DNA from: Aminipila terrae
GTDB lineage: Bacteria > Bacillota > Clostridia > Peptostreptococcales > Anaerovoracaceae
DNA length: 64,000 bases
Reading direction: 5' to 3'
Assembly: GCF_010120715.1 (NCBI RefSeq)
Contig: NZ_CP047591.1
Span: 2,356,001-2,420,000, forward strand
Shown here piece after piece: positions 56,534 to 64,000 of this stretch. The translations under genes were made by a program, and so were the position numbers. Numbering within the stretch: position 1 is the stretch's first letter; each line of letters begins with the position of its first letter. The notes under the pieces were generated by a model. That model saw nothing but the letters and a program-made list of their open reading frames with translations. It was not told where the DNA came from and did no database searches.

Positions 56534-56570
56534 CGCCAGCCTTATGAACCTAAGGCTGGCGCAGCTTTTA
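56534..56570. terminator. Terminator between the second SLH gene and the minus-strand genes
   Basis: CGCCAGCCTTA and TAAGGCTGGCG, perfect eleven-base stem with a six-base loop, then CAGCTTTTA. Confidence 0.85.
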
Positions 56571-56583
56571 TATAAGATAAATA

Positions 56584-56844
56584 TTAGCATTGCAATTCTT
56601 TCCAGATTGCTTCTGTTTCATGTAGCAGATTCTCCAGTGTATTAAGACGCATGTTCTTACCGCAGCCACAATCATTGGAGCTCTCTGTTTCAACAGCTTC
56701 ATTTAACAGCTTAAGCTTTTTTATGTACTCTGATTCTTTTGGTAAACCTTGCTGACCATCATAAAAAATTTTTGATAAATGTTCATTTCCCATGATACTT
56801 TCCATGAGCAAATCTCTTCTCACTTTTACTTCATTTAGGGTCAT
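56584..56844 (-). CDS. Small uncharacterised protein with CGCG motif
   Basis: An 86-residue helical protein overlapping the end of the EamA gene by 14 bases on the minus strand, so translated in the same operon. Front part 'LNEVKVRRDLLMESIMGNEH' is a charged helix; a short 'NDCGCGKN' stretch holds two cysteines that may bind metal; the C-terminal helix ends ELQC. Not recognised. It may be a soluble partner of the exporter or a metal-handling accessory. Confidence 0.65.
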   Translation of the reverse strand: MTLNEVKVRRDLLMESIMGNEHLSKIFYDGQQGLPKESEYIKKLKLLNEAVETESSNDCGCGKNMRLNTLENLLHETEAIWKELQC

Positions 56845-57763
56845 TTTTTAGTTCCTCCTTAATTTTTATTATTTTTTTATACATTAGGTGAAAATCTGAA
56901 AAATTAATTTCCATTATAATCAACCCTGTAACCATTAAAGCAGCACCTAAATAAGATTTAGGAGAGAGAATATCTCCTGCAAAAAAATAGGCTACAATTC
57001 CGGCAAACACAGGCTCCAGAGAATTGATAACTCCTACATGGGTTGCACTGGTATATTGTTGTGCAATTGCCTGGACTATAAAAGCTACACCTGTACAGAA
57101 AATAGCAAGGAATAGTACAGCAACCCAGATTTTAGGCGTGGGAGGAAGATGGGGGCTTTCTAACAAAAATGCAAGAATAAGACTGATTCCCCCAGTAATA
57201 CCTAATTGTAAAACACCTAATTGAAAGGCATTAACCTCCTGGTATGATACTGCTTTCTCTGTAATGATAAGGTCTATAGCATAAAAAAGACCACATAAAA
57301 TACAGAGTAAATCTCCCTTTAAATTTTCCTGGTTGATTTGAAAGCCATTAGTTAATGTGAGTAGTGCAATACCTAGCACGCACATACCTGCTACCAGCAT
57401 CAGTTTTTTCTCAGGTGGTTTTCGATAAATAAAACAGGAAAGAAGGGGTGTAAAAATAACGGTAAGGCCACAAAGAAATCCAGAATTAGATAAAACCGTA
57501 TTTTTGATTCCGAAGGTCATAGTTGCATACATGATTGAAAGAATGAGCCCCAGTAATAAACTGTAACTCAATGTCTGAACTGATATACTACGAAGCTTTG
57601 GAAATGCTAAAAGAACCGCAACGGCAAAAGCGATGATAAATCGAAAGGCATTTAAGGTAAAGGTATCTAATGTGGCACAACTTATATCAGTAAGGTAAAA
57701 AGAAAACCCCCAACAGGATACTACTAGAAGAAGCATCAAATCTGCTTTTAACTGCGATGTCAT
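56831..57763 (-). CDS. EamA/DMT-family transporter
   Basis: A 310-residue permease with ten predicted helices in two EamA halves: 'LLVVSCWGFSFYLTDISCA' and 'AFRFIIAFAVAVLLAFPK' in the first; 'GDLLCILCGLFYAIDLIITE' and 'SLEPVFAGIVAYFFAGDI' in the second, the last with the typical PV/EP motif. Probably exports a metabolite or drug. Divergent from an HxlR regulator, which likely controls it. The C-terminal extension is Lys-rich and cytoplasmic. Confidence 0.9.
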   Translation of the reverse strand: MTSQLKADLMLLLVVSCWGFSFYLTDISCATLDTFTLNAFRFIIAFAVAVLLAFPKLRSISVQTLSYSLLLGLILSIMYATMTFGIKNTVLSNSGFLCGLTVIFTPLLSCFIYRKPPEKKLMLVAGMCVLGIALLTLTNGFQINQENLKGDLLCILCGLFYAIDLIITEKAVSYQEVNAFQLGVLQLGITGGISLILAFLLESPHLPPTPKIWVAVLFLAIFCTGVAFIVQAIAQQYTSATHVGVINSLEPVFAGIVAYFFAGDILSPKSYLGAALMVTGLIIMEINFSDFHLMYKKIIKIKEELKNDPK

Positions 57764-57814
57764 AAATGGAACCTCCTTTACTTTGTTTTTCGTATTTGAT
57801 ACAATTAGCTTACC

Positions 57815-57832
57815 TTAAGTCTGAGAACTTAA
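57815..57832. promoter_or_regulatory. Inverted repeat in the EamA/HxlR intergenic region
   Basis: TTAAGT, six-base centre CTGAGA, ACTTAA. It is centred between the divergent starts and is a plausible HxlR operator for both genes. Confidence 0.55.
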
Positions 57833-57874
57833 CAAGAACGCAGAATTTATTGAGTAAGTAAGGAGAATCTGACC

Positions 57875-58222
57875 ATGTTTAAATCTGGAAATCAGTGTCC
57901 CTGTGTAGACCCATGTCCTATATCTTCCGCATTAAGGCTGATAGGAGGAAAGTGGAAAATCCGTATTATCTGTTCATTGAATACAGATGGAACGACAAGA
58001 TACAATGAATTAAAAAGAAAAATTAATGACATTTCTAACACAATGCTGGCAACAACATTAAAGGAGCTAGAGGAAGATGGTTTGATTGTCAGGACCCAGT
58101 TTATGGAGATTCCTCCCCATGTAGAATACAGTATAACTGACGCATGTGCAGAACTGATTCCAATTATAGATAGTCTGGGAGCCTGGGTGTATCACTTAAA
58201 TGAGAATAAGAAAAAGGACTAA
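57875..58222 (+). CDS. HxlR-family transcriptional regulator
   Basis: A 115-residue winged-helix protein: the family start 'CPISSALRLIGGKWKIRIIC', recognition region 'RYNELKRKINDISNTMLATT', wing 'EEDGLIVRTQFMEIPPHVEY' and C-terminal 'LIPIIDSLGAWVYHL'. An N-terminal Cys cluster (CPCVDPCP) may sense redox or electrophiles, as in HypR/YodB-type members. Divergent from the EamA exporter, its probable target. Confidence 0.92.
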   Translation: MFKSGNQCPCVDPCPISSALRLIGGKWKIRIICSLNTDGTTRYNELKRKINDISNTMLATTLKELEEDGLIVRTQFMEIPPHVEYSITDACAELIPIIDSLGAWVYHLNENKKKD

Positions 58223-58228
58223 GCCAGT

Positions 58229-58278
58229 ATGAGGTGACTCCATAAAGTTTAACTTTAAGGGGTCACCTCATTTAATAT
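58229..58278. terminator. Bidirectional terminator between HxlR and protease genes
   Basis: ATGAGGTGAC pairs with GTCACCTCAT, with an inner AAAGTT/AACTTT stem; T-rich on the right and A-rich on the left, and placed between convergent genes. Confidence 0.82.
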
Positions 58279-58297
58279 AGGCTACAGTCCTTTTTAT

Positions 58298-59986
58298 TTA
58301 TAATTCACGCATATAAAAGAATGTCTGTAATAAGTTTAATGTTCCAAAGCCCCATTGAGGATTTGGATATTGCATTACATCAGTGCGGCTACAGCCTCTT
58401 ATTAAATATGCTCTAATCAGAGGGGTACTGAAACCAAGGTCATTACCTTCTACAATTCCCCATTGAAGCATTAATGCACAGGCCCCAGAAGTAATTGCTG
58501 TTGCTACACTTGTACCGTCCATGGTACCGTATCCGGAAGGATAGTATCCTCCCACCTGATAACCGGGAGCTACTAAATCGGGTAAATCTAATGGTAACCT
58601 GGTGGAGCCCCAGGAAGAGTTTGGATAAAGGCTGTTCCGGATGCTGTTGTAAGCACCACAGTGCACGCCACCGGGAGCATTTCCGGGAGAGGTTATAGTA
58701 TTATACGGTGTTGATGATAAAAATTCAACAGTTGGAGATACAAAACCAGTTAATGGAAGCCAGGCATTGATAGTACCATCTACCACGATGTCCCCATAAG
58801 CGGTTATGGTCCAAATGCCTGGAGTAGCATCCAGAATCCGGACTATTGTTATCTGATCCCCGCTGCCTTCCAGTGGATAATAGTAAGTTACAGTAATTTG
58901 GGAACGTTCCAGCACAAGCTGGGAACTGAAAGTAAATCCGGATCTAGGAGTCACTCGGCTCACCAGTTCACCTGTAGGTGAACGCACAGAAACTGAAATT
59001 CGGTCACTGATTGTATTTGCCACAAGAACAAATATATCACCGGCATTGTCACCTACCATTATATCAATGGTTTCTGGAGTCCCTGCTAAAGAAAACTGCT
59101 GGAAATAATGATGTCTTGCCTGAGTTTCATTTCCCACTGCAACACAAAGGCATACTCCAGGATTATTGGAAATATTATATAGATATTCTGAGAAGATTCC
59201 ATAGCCATCATGGCTGTCGTAGTTGGAACCAAGTCCGACACATATAACCACTGGACGGTTAAGTTCTTCTGCTTTCTGCAAAATGTATTGTACTCCCAGC
59301 ATAACCGAAGTAGCTGAAAAAGCATTTTCCTGTTCCACTGGAACACAGAAACGGTCAAGATAAAAAGGGTATGTTTTCTTTAATTTAACCATGATGATTT
59401 CTGAGTCAGGTGCAGCCCCTATAAAATTATCAACAGGACGGCCTGCCGCTATAGAAGCTAAAAATGTACCATGGCCATCTACATCTATATGAGGAACTAT
59501 TTCATAGGGTGTATCAGAAGCTAAAGCGCTGTTAATCTGCTCATTTGTGTATTCTGTCCCCAGAGGAAAGTCAGCAGGAGGAGTTCCTGGGATACTCTGG
59601 TCATATATGAATTTTATTTTACTGGTTCCATCTTCATTTCGAAAAACATCTAAAGTATAGTCGATTCCTGTATCTACAAATCCTATTAACACGTTTGCAC
59701 CATTGAGGTTCAGGTATGGCTGCTGTTGGACCTGTATAATGCCAGAAGACTCCAGGCTTTCACGATCAAGGAGCCCCATTACAGTTGGTACGGTATTAAT
59801 AAAATCATTACCCATAAAGGTGACTATTTCCAGATAATCTTTTTGTTTTGCATAACAAACATAATATATGCCCACAGAGTGAACCGCAATAAGCCCTGGG
59901 TGTTCTAATATACGGGGTGTATACAAAGCACTTTTTCTTATCATAAAATCTACAACATCCGGGGAATAAAGGATATCATCATCCAA
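58298..59986 (-). CDS. Csp-like subtilisin-family (S8) protease, copy 1
   Basis: A 562-residue protein. The Csp-type N-terminal prodomain (about 1-95, 'YSPDVVDFMIRKSALYTPRI') is followed by the S8 core with an intact triad: Asp 105 in 'GFVDTGID', His 172 in 'DGHGTFLASIAAG', Ser 493 in 'MDGTSVATAITSG'. A jelly-roll insert of about 180 residues (from 'NDNAGDIFVLVANTISDRI'-type strand) lies between His and Ser, as in Clostridium CspB germination proteases. No signal peptide. TTG 59986 follows GGAGGTG at seven bases. In Clostridia such proteases process pro-SleC at germination, though many paralogues exist with unknown roles. Copy 2 lies 53 bases upstream. Confidence 0.87.
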   Translation of the reverse strand: MDDDILYSPDVVDFMIRKSALYTPRILEHPGLIAVHSVGIYYVCYAKQKDYLEIVTFMGNDFINTVPTVMGLLDRESLESSGIIQVQQQPYLNLNGANVLIGFVDTGIDYTLDVFRNEDGTSKIKFIYDQSIPGTPPADFPLGTEYTNEQINSALASDTPYEIVPHIDVDGHGTFLASIAAGRPVDNFIGAAPDSEIIMVKLKKTYPFYLDRFCVPVEQENAFSATSVMLGVQYILQKAEELNRPVVICVGLGSNYDSHDGYGIFSEYLYNISNNPGVCLCVAVGNETQARHHYFQQFSLAGTPETIDIMVGDNAGDIFVLVANTISDRISVSVRSPTGELVSRVTPRSGFTFSSQLVLERSQITVTYYYPLEGSGDQITIVRILDATPGIWTITAYGDIVVDGTINAWLPLTGFVSPTVEFLSSTPYNTITSPGNAPGGVHCGAYNSIRNSLYPNSSWGSTRLPLDLPDLVAPGYQVGGYYPSGYGTMDGTSVATAITSGACALMLQWGIVEGNDLGFSTPLIRAYLIRGCSRTDVMQYPNPQWGFGTLNLLQTFFYMREL

Positions 59987-60039
59987 GTGAATTCACCTCC
60001 TGTTTAAGGGATATAATAATCTTATCCATAGTATTACGC

Positions 60040-61782
60040 TTATAATTGTCGCATGACAATAAAGGACTGCATTAAGTCCAGAGTGCCATATCCCCATTGC
60101 ACGTTAGGATATTTTATTAAGTCGCTTCGACGGCATCCACGAATCAGATAGGTTCTTATAATAGGCGTGCTGAATCCTAAATCGTTACCTTCTACAATTC
60201 CCCATTGAAGCATTAATGCACAGGCTCCAGAGGTAATAGCAGCGGCCACGCTGGTACCGTCCATGGTACCATACCCCGTAGGGTAGTAACCGCCAACTTG
60301 ATAGCCCGGTGCAACAAAATCTGGTACATTGGGTGAGTGCCTGGTGGGTCCCCAGGAGGACTTTGGGTAAAGGCTGTTATTATAACTGTTATATGCACCG
60401 CAACGTATAGGTCCTAAATTAATGGCAGGAGATGTAATGGTGGTATAAGGAGTAAAAGATAGAAATCCTACGGTGGGTGAAACAAAGCCTGTTAACGGTA
60501 ACCAGGCATTAATCTTACCATCGATGACAATATCGCCATAAACAACAATGGTCCATATGCCTGGAGTAGCATTTCGTATTTTAATTATAGTAGCCTGATT
60601 TCCACTGCCTCCCACTGGGAAATAATAAGAAACGCTGATTTTGGAGGGCTCCAATACTAACTGCGTGGTATATGTGCGTCCTGCCTTGGCTGGAATACGG
60701 CTGATGATTTCTCCTGTGGGTGAACGTGCAGAAACTGAAATCCGGTCACTGTATTTGTTGGTAATTATAACAAATATATCTCCCGCATTTTCACCCGTTT
60801 TGATGTCGATATTTACGGGAACATCATTTTGGGTAATTTGCTGAAAAAAATGATGCCTTGCCTGGCTTTCATTACCAACTGAGATACACGTACAAACTCC
60901 TGGAAGGCTGCATGTGTTAAATAAATAATCTTCCAGGAGGGATTCTCCGTCATGGCTGTCATAGTTGGAGCCCAGCCCGATACATATGACTACCGGCCTG
61001 TTAAGTTCAGCGGCTTTCTGTAAAATGTACTCAACACCCAGCATAACAGACGTGGATGAAAATGCATTTTCCTGTTTTGCAGGAACTAAATAATTATCAA
61101 GATAAAATGGATATGACTTTTTTAGTTTTACCATAATGATTTCAGAATCAGGAGCTGCGCCAATATAATCGTCAGCAGCACGGCCTGCGGCTATAGATGC
61201 CAAAAATGTACCATGGCCTGCGGTGTCTCTGTGAGGGACTATTTCATAAGGAGCATCAGAAAGCAAGGCCGCATTAATCTGCTCATTTGTATATTCTGTT
61301 CCCAGAGGAAAGCCAGCTGGCGGTGTGCCAGGAATCGTCTGATCATAAATAAATTTTATTTTACTGCTGCCATCTTCATATTGAAAGACCTTCTGGGTAT
61401 AATCAATACCTGTGTCGACAAATCCAATTAACACGTTGTTTCCCTTCAGGTTAAGATAAGGCTGGTCCTGCACCTGTATGATGCCAGAATCCTCCAAAGC
61501 AGCCCGGTCTGTGAGTCCAAAAACATTTGAAATACTATTTATAAAATCTGAGCCCATATAGTCCATCATTTCTGTAAAGTTGTTTACGTTAACATAGCAT
61601 ATGACATAGGTATCTGCAACTGTATGGCTGGTAATCAGATTTGGATTGTTAAGTATAAGTGGTGCGTAATAAGCATTTTTTCTTATAGTGAAGTCAACAA
61701 TATCTGGTGAATATAAAACATCATCTGGTATAAGAATGCACCTCCCTTTGATTAGTTTCACTGCCAGTAGCTGAGAATTCAA
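60040..61782 (-). CDS. Csp-like subtilisin-family (S8) protease, copy 2
   Basis: A paralogue of the downstream protease, colinear over its whole length, with the same Csp prodomain, jelly-roll insert and intact triad (Asp in 'GFVDTGIDYT', His in 'AGHGTFLASIAAG', Ser in 'MDGTSVAAAITSG'). The frame opens at TTG 61782, but this has no ribosome site; the strong GGGAGGTG lies inside (complement of about 61739-61746) and would favour an ATT or ATA start giving a protein beginning near IPDDVLYSPD, just as in copy 1 (MDDDILYSPD). So the start is uncertain. The pair is a tandem duplication, probably one operon. Confidence 0.83.
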   Translation of the reverse strand: MNSQLLAVKLIKGRCILIPDDVLYSPDIVDFTIRKNAYYAPLILNNPNLITSHTVADTYVICYVNVNNFTEMMDYMGSDFINSISNVFGLTDRAALEDSGIIQVQDQPYLNLKGNNVLIGFVDTGIDYTQKVFQYEDGSSKIKFIYDQTIPGTPPAGFPLGTEYTNEQINAALLSDAPYEIVPHRDTAGHGTFLASIAAGRAADDYIGAAPDSEIIMVKLKKSYPFYLDNYLVPAKQENAFSSTSVMLGVEYILQKAAELNRPVVICIGLGSNYDSHDGESLLEDYLFNTCSLPGVCTCISVGNESQARHHFFQQITQNDVPVNIDIKTGENAGDIFVIITNKYSDRISVSARSPTGEIISRIPAKAGRTYTTQLVLEPSKISVSYYFPVGGSGNQATIIKIRNATPGIWTIVVYGDIVIDGKINAWLPLTGFVSPTVGFLSFTPYTTITSPAINLGPIRCGAYNSYNNSLYPKSSWGPTRHSPNVPDFVAPGYQVGGYYPTGYGTMDGTSVAAAITSGACALMLQWGIVEGNDLGFSTPIIRTYLIRGCRRSDLIKYPNVQWGYGTLDLMQSFIVMRQL

Positions 61783-61920
61783 TATATTAAAAATGGATTT
61801 TATAAATACATTTTAAGACTAATATGCAGAAGACATAGCAGTTTAAGCCCATAGCAAGATAATATATTTCAAATATATGTTTTTTCTCTATTCAGAATGA
61901 CTTTTATTCAAGAAAAGACA

Positions 61921-63164
61921 TTAATCTTTTAAGTATTTTAATGTTATCGTACTTCTCAATAGGATAATCCACATGCCTATAGCAATCACAGAAGAGGAAA
62001 CCATAATAATTCCCAGACCATGAATCATGTTACCCCAGGCTAAAGAACCCAGTGACATGCCAATACTTCCTAATATAGTATGAACTGCATTAATTAGTGA
62101 AGATGCAGAGCCAATGTCATCACTTTGCTGATCCAGTAGAATATTGGTACTGAAAGGACGGATTGCACTTTCAACTAAGGTAAATGGAAGATATGAAAGA
62201 AGAAAGATCCATGGGGAATAATCTCCGAGGGTTAATACACAGATTCCACTGGCTAAGGATATGACAAAACAGGCCCAGGAGAAGGTATAAGCAGATATTT
62301 TCCCTATAGAACGTATATAAATGACCGGCCCTAATATAGCTAATGCAGAGTTAAACGCAAAGAAGTAGCTGTATGTTTGTGCATTTAGACAAAAATAATT
62401 CTGATATATGTAAGAGGATACCGTCACATAAGCCATATATGGAGCTGCCAACACTGCACAAATAAAAAGGAACGTGCTGAATCCCACATTCTTTCCAACT
62501 GTCAGCAGGCGCGTCAGAGAGCTGACCGGATTTCCATCATAGCGTTTTGACTTTGGTAATGTTTCCTCATAAAGTATTCCTGTTATTAATGTAAGGACTC
62601 CTATTAATGCCAGAATCCAGAAGGTTTCTCTCCATTCTGCTATACGTAAAATAGCAGCTCCTGCAATAGGTGCAATCATTGGTGCTAGTACCCCATGGCT
62701 TGTACAATAGCAAGGACCTTACTTTTCAACTTCCCAGAGAAACAATCTTTTATCATGGCTGTTGAAATAGCCATAATCCCTCCAGCTCCTAATGATTGAA
62801 ATACTCGGAAGAGGATTAACTGTAGTATGGAGGCGGACAAAGCAGAAGCTATACTTCCGGCAGTGTAGAAAATGAGACATAAAATAAGGATTGCTTTTCG
62901 ACCATACTTATCACTAAAAGGTCCAAATATGATTACTCCAATTGCAAAAAAGAAATAAAAGGCAATAAGCGTCAGATTGACCATTGTAGCTGTTGTGTCA
63001 AAATAATCCGTCATGGCAGGCATGGCGGGAAGATACAAATCAATGGAGAGTGGTATGAACATCCCCATTAAAGAAATAAATAGTATAAGGCCTTTTGAGC
63101 CCAGATATTTTTGTGGTACCAATAATATGGTTTCCTTGTCTGGGTGTATTTTGTGATTTTTCAT
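61921..63164 (-). CDS. Bcr/CflA-type MFS drug efflux transporter, one-base frameshift
   Basis: With one base restored in the CCCC run at 62691-62694 the protein is 414 residues: joined at IVQAMGVLAPMIAPIAGAAIL. Twelve helices; 'SIDLYLPAMPAMTDYFDTTA' is the classic Bcr/CflA opening, then 'FGPFSDKYGRKAILILCLIF' (MFS motif A) and 'FRVFQSLGAGGIMAISTAMI' with 'PIAGAAILRIAEWRETFWIL' (motif C-like). Exports drugs or metabolites. ATG 63164 follows TTAGGAG. A strong promoter and an intrinsic terminator lie upstream, so expression is probably set by attenuation. Confidence 0.88.
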
Positions 63165-63219
63165 TATTTAAGACTCCTAACATATGTGTTTTAACTGGAA
63201 GGCATTTTATGGGGAAAAC

Positions 63220-63262
63220 AAAAAAGGATAAGTAATCAACAATATTTGTTGATAACTTATCC
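63220..63262 (-). terminator. Leader terminator (attenuator) upstream of the efflux gene
   Basis: On the minus strand a 17-base stem with one mismatch (GGATAAGTTATCAACAA with TTGTTGATTACTTATCC, loop ATA) is followed by six Ts (complement of 63220-63225). It ends about 35 bases after the expected transcription start, 55 bases before the efflux start codon. Confidence 0.82.
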
Positions 63263-63294
63263 AGCACTTTGCACGCACCCTCCGTTACCCGTTT

Positions 63295-63323
63295 ATCATA
63301 GCTGAAGAATTCAATACTGTCAA
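63295..63323 (-). promoter_or_regulatory. Promoter of the efflux gene leader
   Basis: On the minus strand TTGACA (complement of 63318-63323), 17-base spacer, TATGAT (complement of 63295-63300). A GGAGGG ribosome site follows in the leader (about 63280), with a GTG at 63267 that could begin a leader peptide running through the terminator stem. Confidence 0.83.
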
Positions 63324-63423
63324 TGATTTATATTTCAGAAATGCTTTAGTTTTTTTAAAAGTTGCCGATATTACAAATATTGGAACTTATTTCGGAAATA
63401 CTAAAAAAGGGGAATGTGTTTAG

Positions 63424-64000
63424 ATGAATATTTCAAAAATAGACAGTAAATACGCTCAGTGGTTAAATAGTGTGCCCACTGCAAAAAATAATGCAAAAGA
63501 ATATGCTGAGACGTTAAATCATAGGAATGCAGTCAGTGTAGAAACTGAAAAGGACAATGCCTCCCAAGATGTAAATCTGATACTCTATTCAGGCGAAGTA
63601 ACAAAATCCAATATGAAAAATTATTCTGGTACACCCATAACAGAATGTGAAATTGTTCCTTCCTCAGAGCGGGACTATACCTTTGAGGATGCCCTAAACT
63701 ATCAGTATAATAAACAGTTTACAATTAAACTTGATGACATAATAAACGGTAATGTGCAGAACATAAAGCTGCGTGAACCTAATTCTCCCGTGCCGAAGGA
63801 GTTTATTGACAGCTTGAAACAGAGCGACAGTGCTAAAGTTTATGACAGTGCAAAATCCCAATTTTATATAATGGGTCTCAATGAAGATACGTCAGGGTTG
63901 GAACACAGCATAGACTATCTGGCCTCAGGATATGTGGTGTCTAAAAAGCATTTAGAAGATACTTATTCGGGATCAGAAAGAGAAAATCTTTTAAGCAAAT
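63424..64000 (+). CDS. Uncharacterised protein, partial (runs off the window)
   Basis: ATG 63424 with AAAGGGGAA shortly upstream; the frame is open to the right edge (192 codons). It starts MNISKIDSKYAQWLNSVPTA and is hydrophilic, with 'LILYSGEVTKSNMKNYSGTP' and 'FTIKLDDIINGNVQNIKLRE' strands and no signal peptide. I do not recognise it. It is divergent from the efflux gene. Confidence 0.7.
   Translation, partial: MNISKIDSKYAQWLNSVPTAKNNAKEYAETLNHRNAVSVETEKDNASQDVNLILYSGEVTKSNMKNYSGTPITECEIVPSSERDYTFEDALNYQYNKQFTIKLDDIINGNVQNIKLREPNSPVPKEFIDSLKQSDSAKVYDSAKSQFYIMGLNEDTSGLEHSIDYLASGYVVSKKHLEDTYSGSERENLLSK

Noticed and set aside
63040..63267. 75-codon minus-strand frame as an independent gene
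   Set aside because: Most of it overlaps the efflux gene in another frame; only its first part is plausible, as a leader peptide over the attenuator.

Overview
The window looks like AT-rich Clostridia (Firmicutes, possibly a Lachnospiraceae-like spore former). Shine-Dalgarno sites are of the AGGAGG type, TTG and GTG starts are common, and the surface proteins carry SLH domains. Other pointers are Csp-like subtilases, copper-amine-oxidase-N 'stalk' domains and sigma-A promoters. This is inferred from content; there is no rRNA or other phylogenetic marker here.

Layout. 1-27,894 is the late half of a contractile-tailed (PBSX/Xkd-like) prophage. It runs from early/late-junction genes through a putative late regulator, a self-contained two-gene cargo cassette, terminase, portal, head, sheath, tube, tail chaperone with a programmed -1 frameshift, tape measure, baseplate, fibres and lysis, then secreted cargo genes. 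It ends at a copy of the 3' end of tmRNA (ssrA) or a tRNA at 27,868-27,894, which is the right attachment site. The integrase and lysogeny module would lie left of the window. From 27,900 on the DNA is chromosomal: a giant SLH surface protein with 462-bp repeats; a membrane protein and a nitronate monooxygenase-like flavoprotein; an MFS transporter / MocR regulator / M20 hydrolase cluster; a wall amidase; an OhrR-type regulator facing a metallo-beta-lactamase-fold gene with two matched operators; a lipoprotein; an IclR/KdgR-like regulator facing a symporter and aminotransferase with three TGAAAC-N3-GTTTCA boxes; a MalT-like LuxR regulator; a second giant SLH protein with 243-bp repeats; a DMT exporter facing an HxlR regulator; two tandem Csp-like proteases; and a Bcr/CflA-type efflux gene behind a leader attenuator.

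A dominant oddity is that seventeen genes, phage and chromosomal alike, are each broken by what reads as a single missing base, mostly in short G/C runs and otherwise in A/T runs. Restoring one base in each rejoins a full-length protein of the expected family size. The simplest explanation is systematic homopolymer under-calling in the assembly rather than pseudogenisation. These genes are therefore reported as single coding regions with the break position given.

The most biologically interesting items are: the autonomous cassette at 2,714-4,327 (own promoter, two unfamiliar proteins, own terminator), a candidate anti-phage or exclusion moron; the textbook A-AAA-AAC slippery site plus stem-loop in the tail chaperone; the OhrR regulon built around an MBL hydrolase; a MocR regulator lacking its PLP lysine; and the transcription attenuator upstream of the efflux pump.
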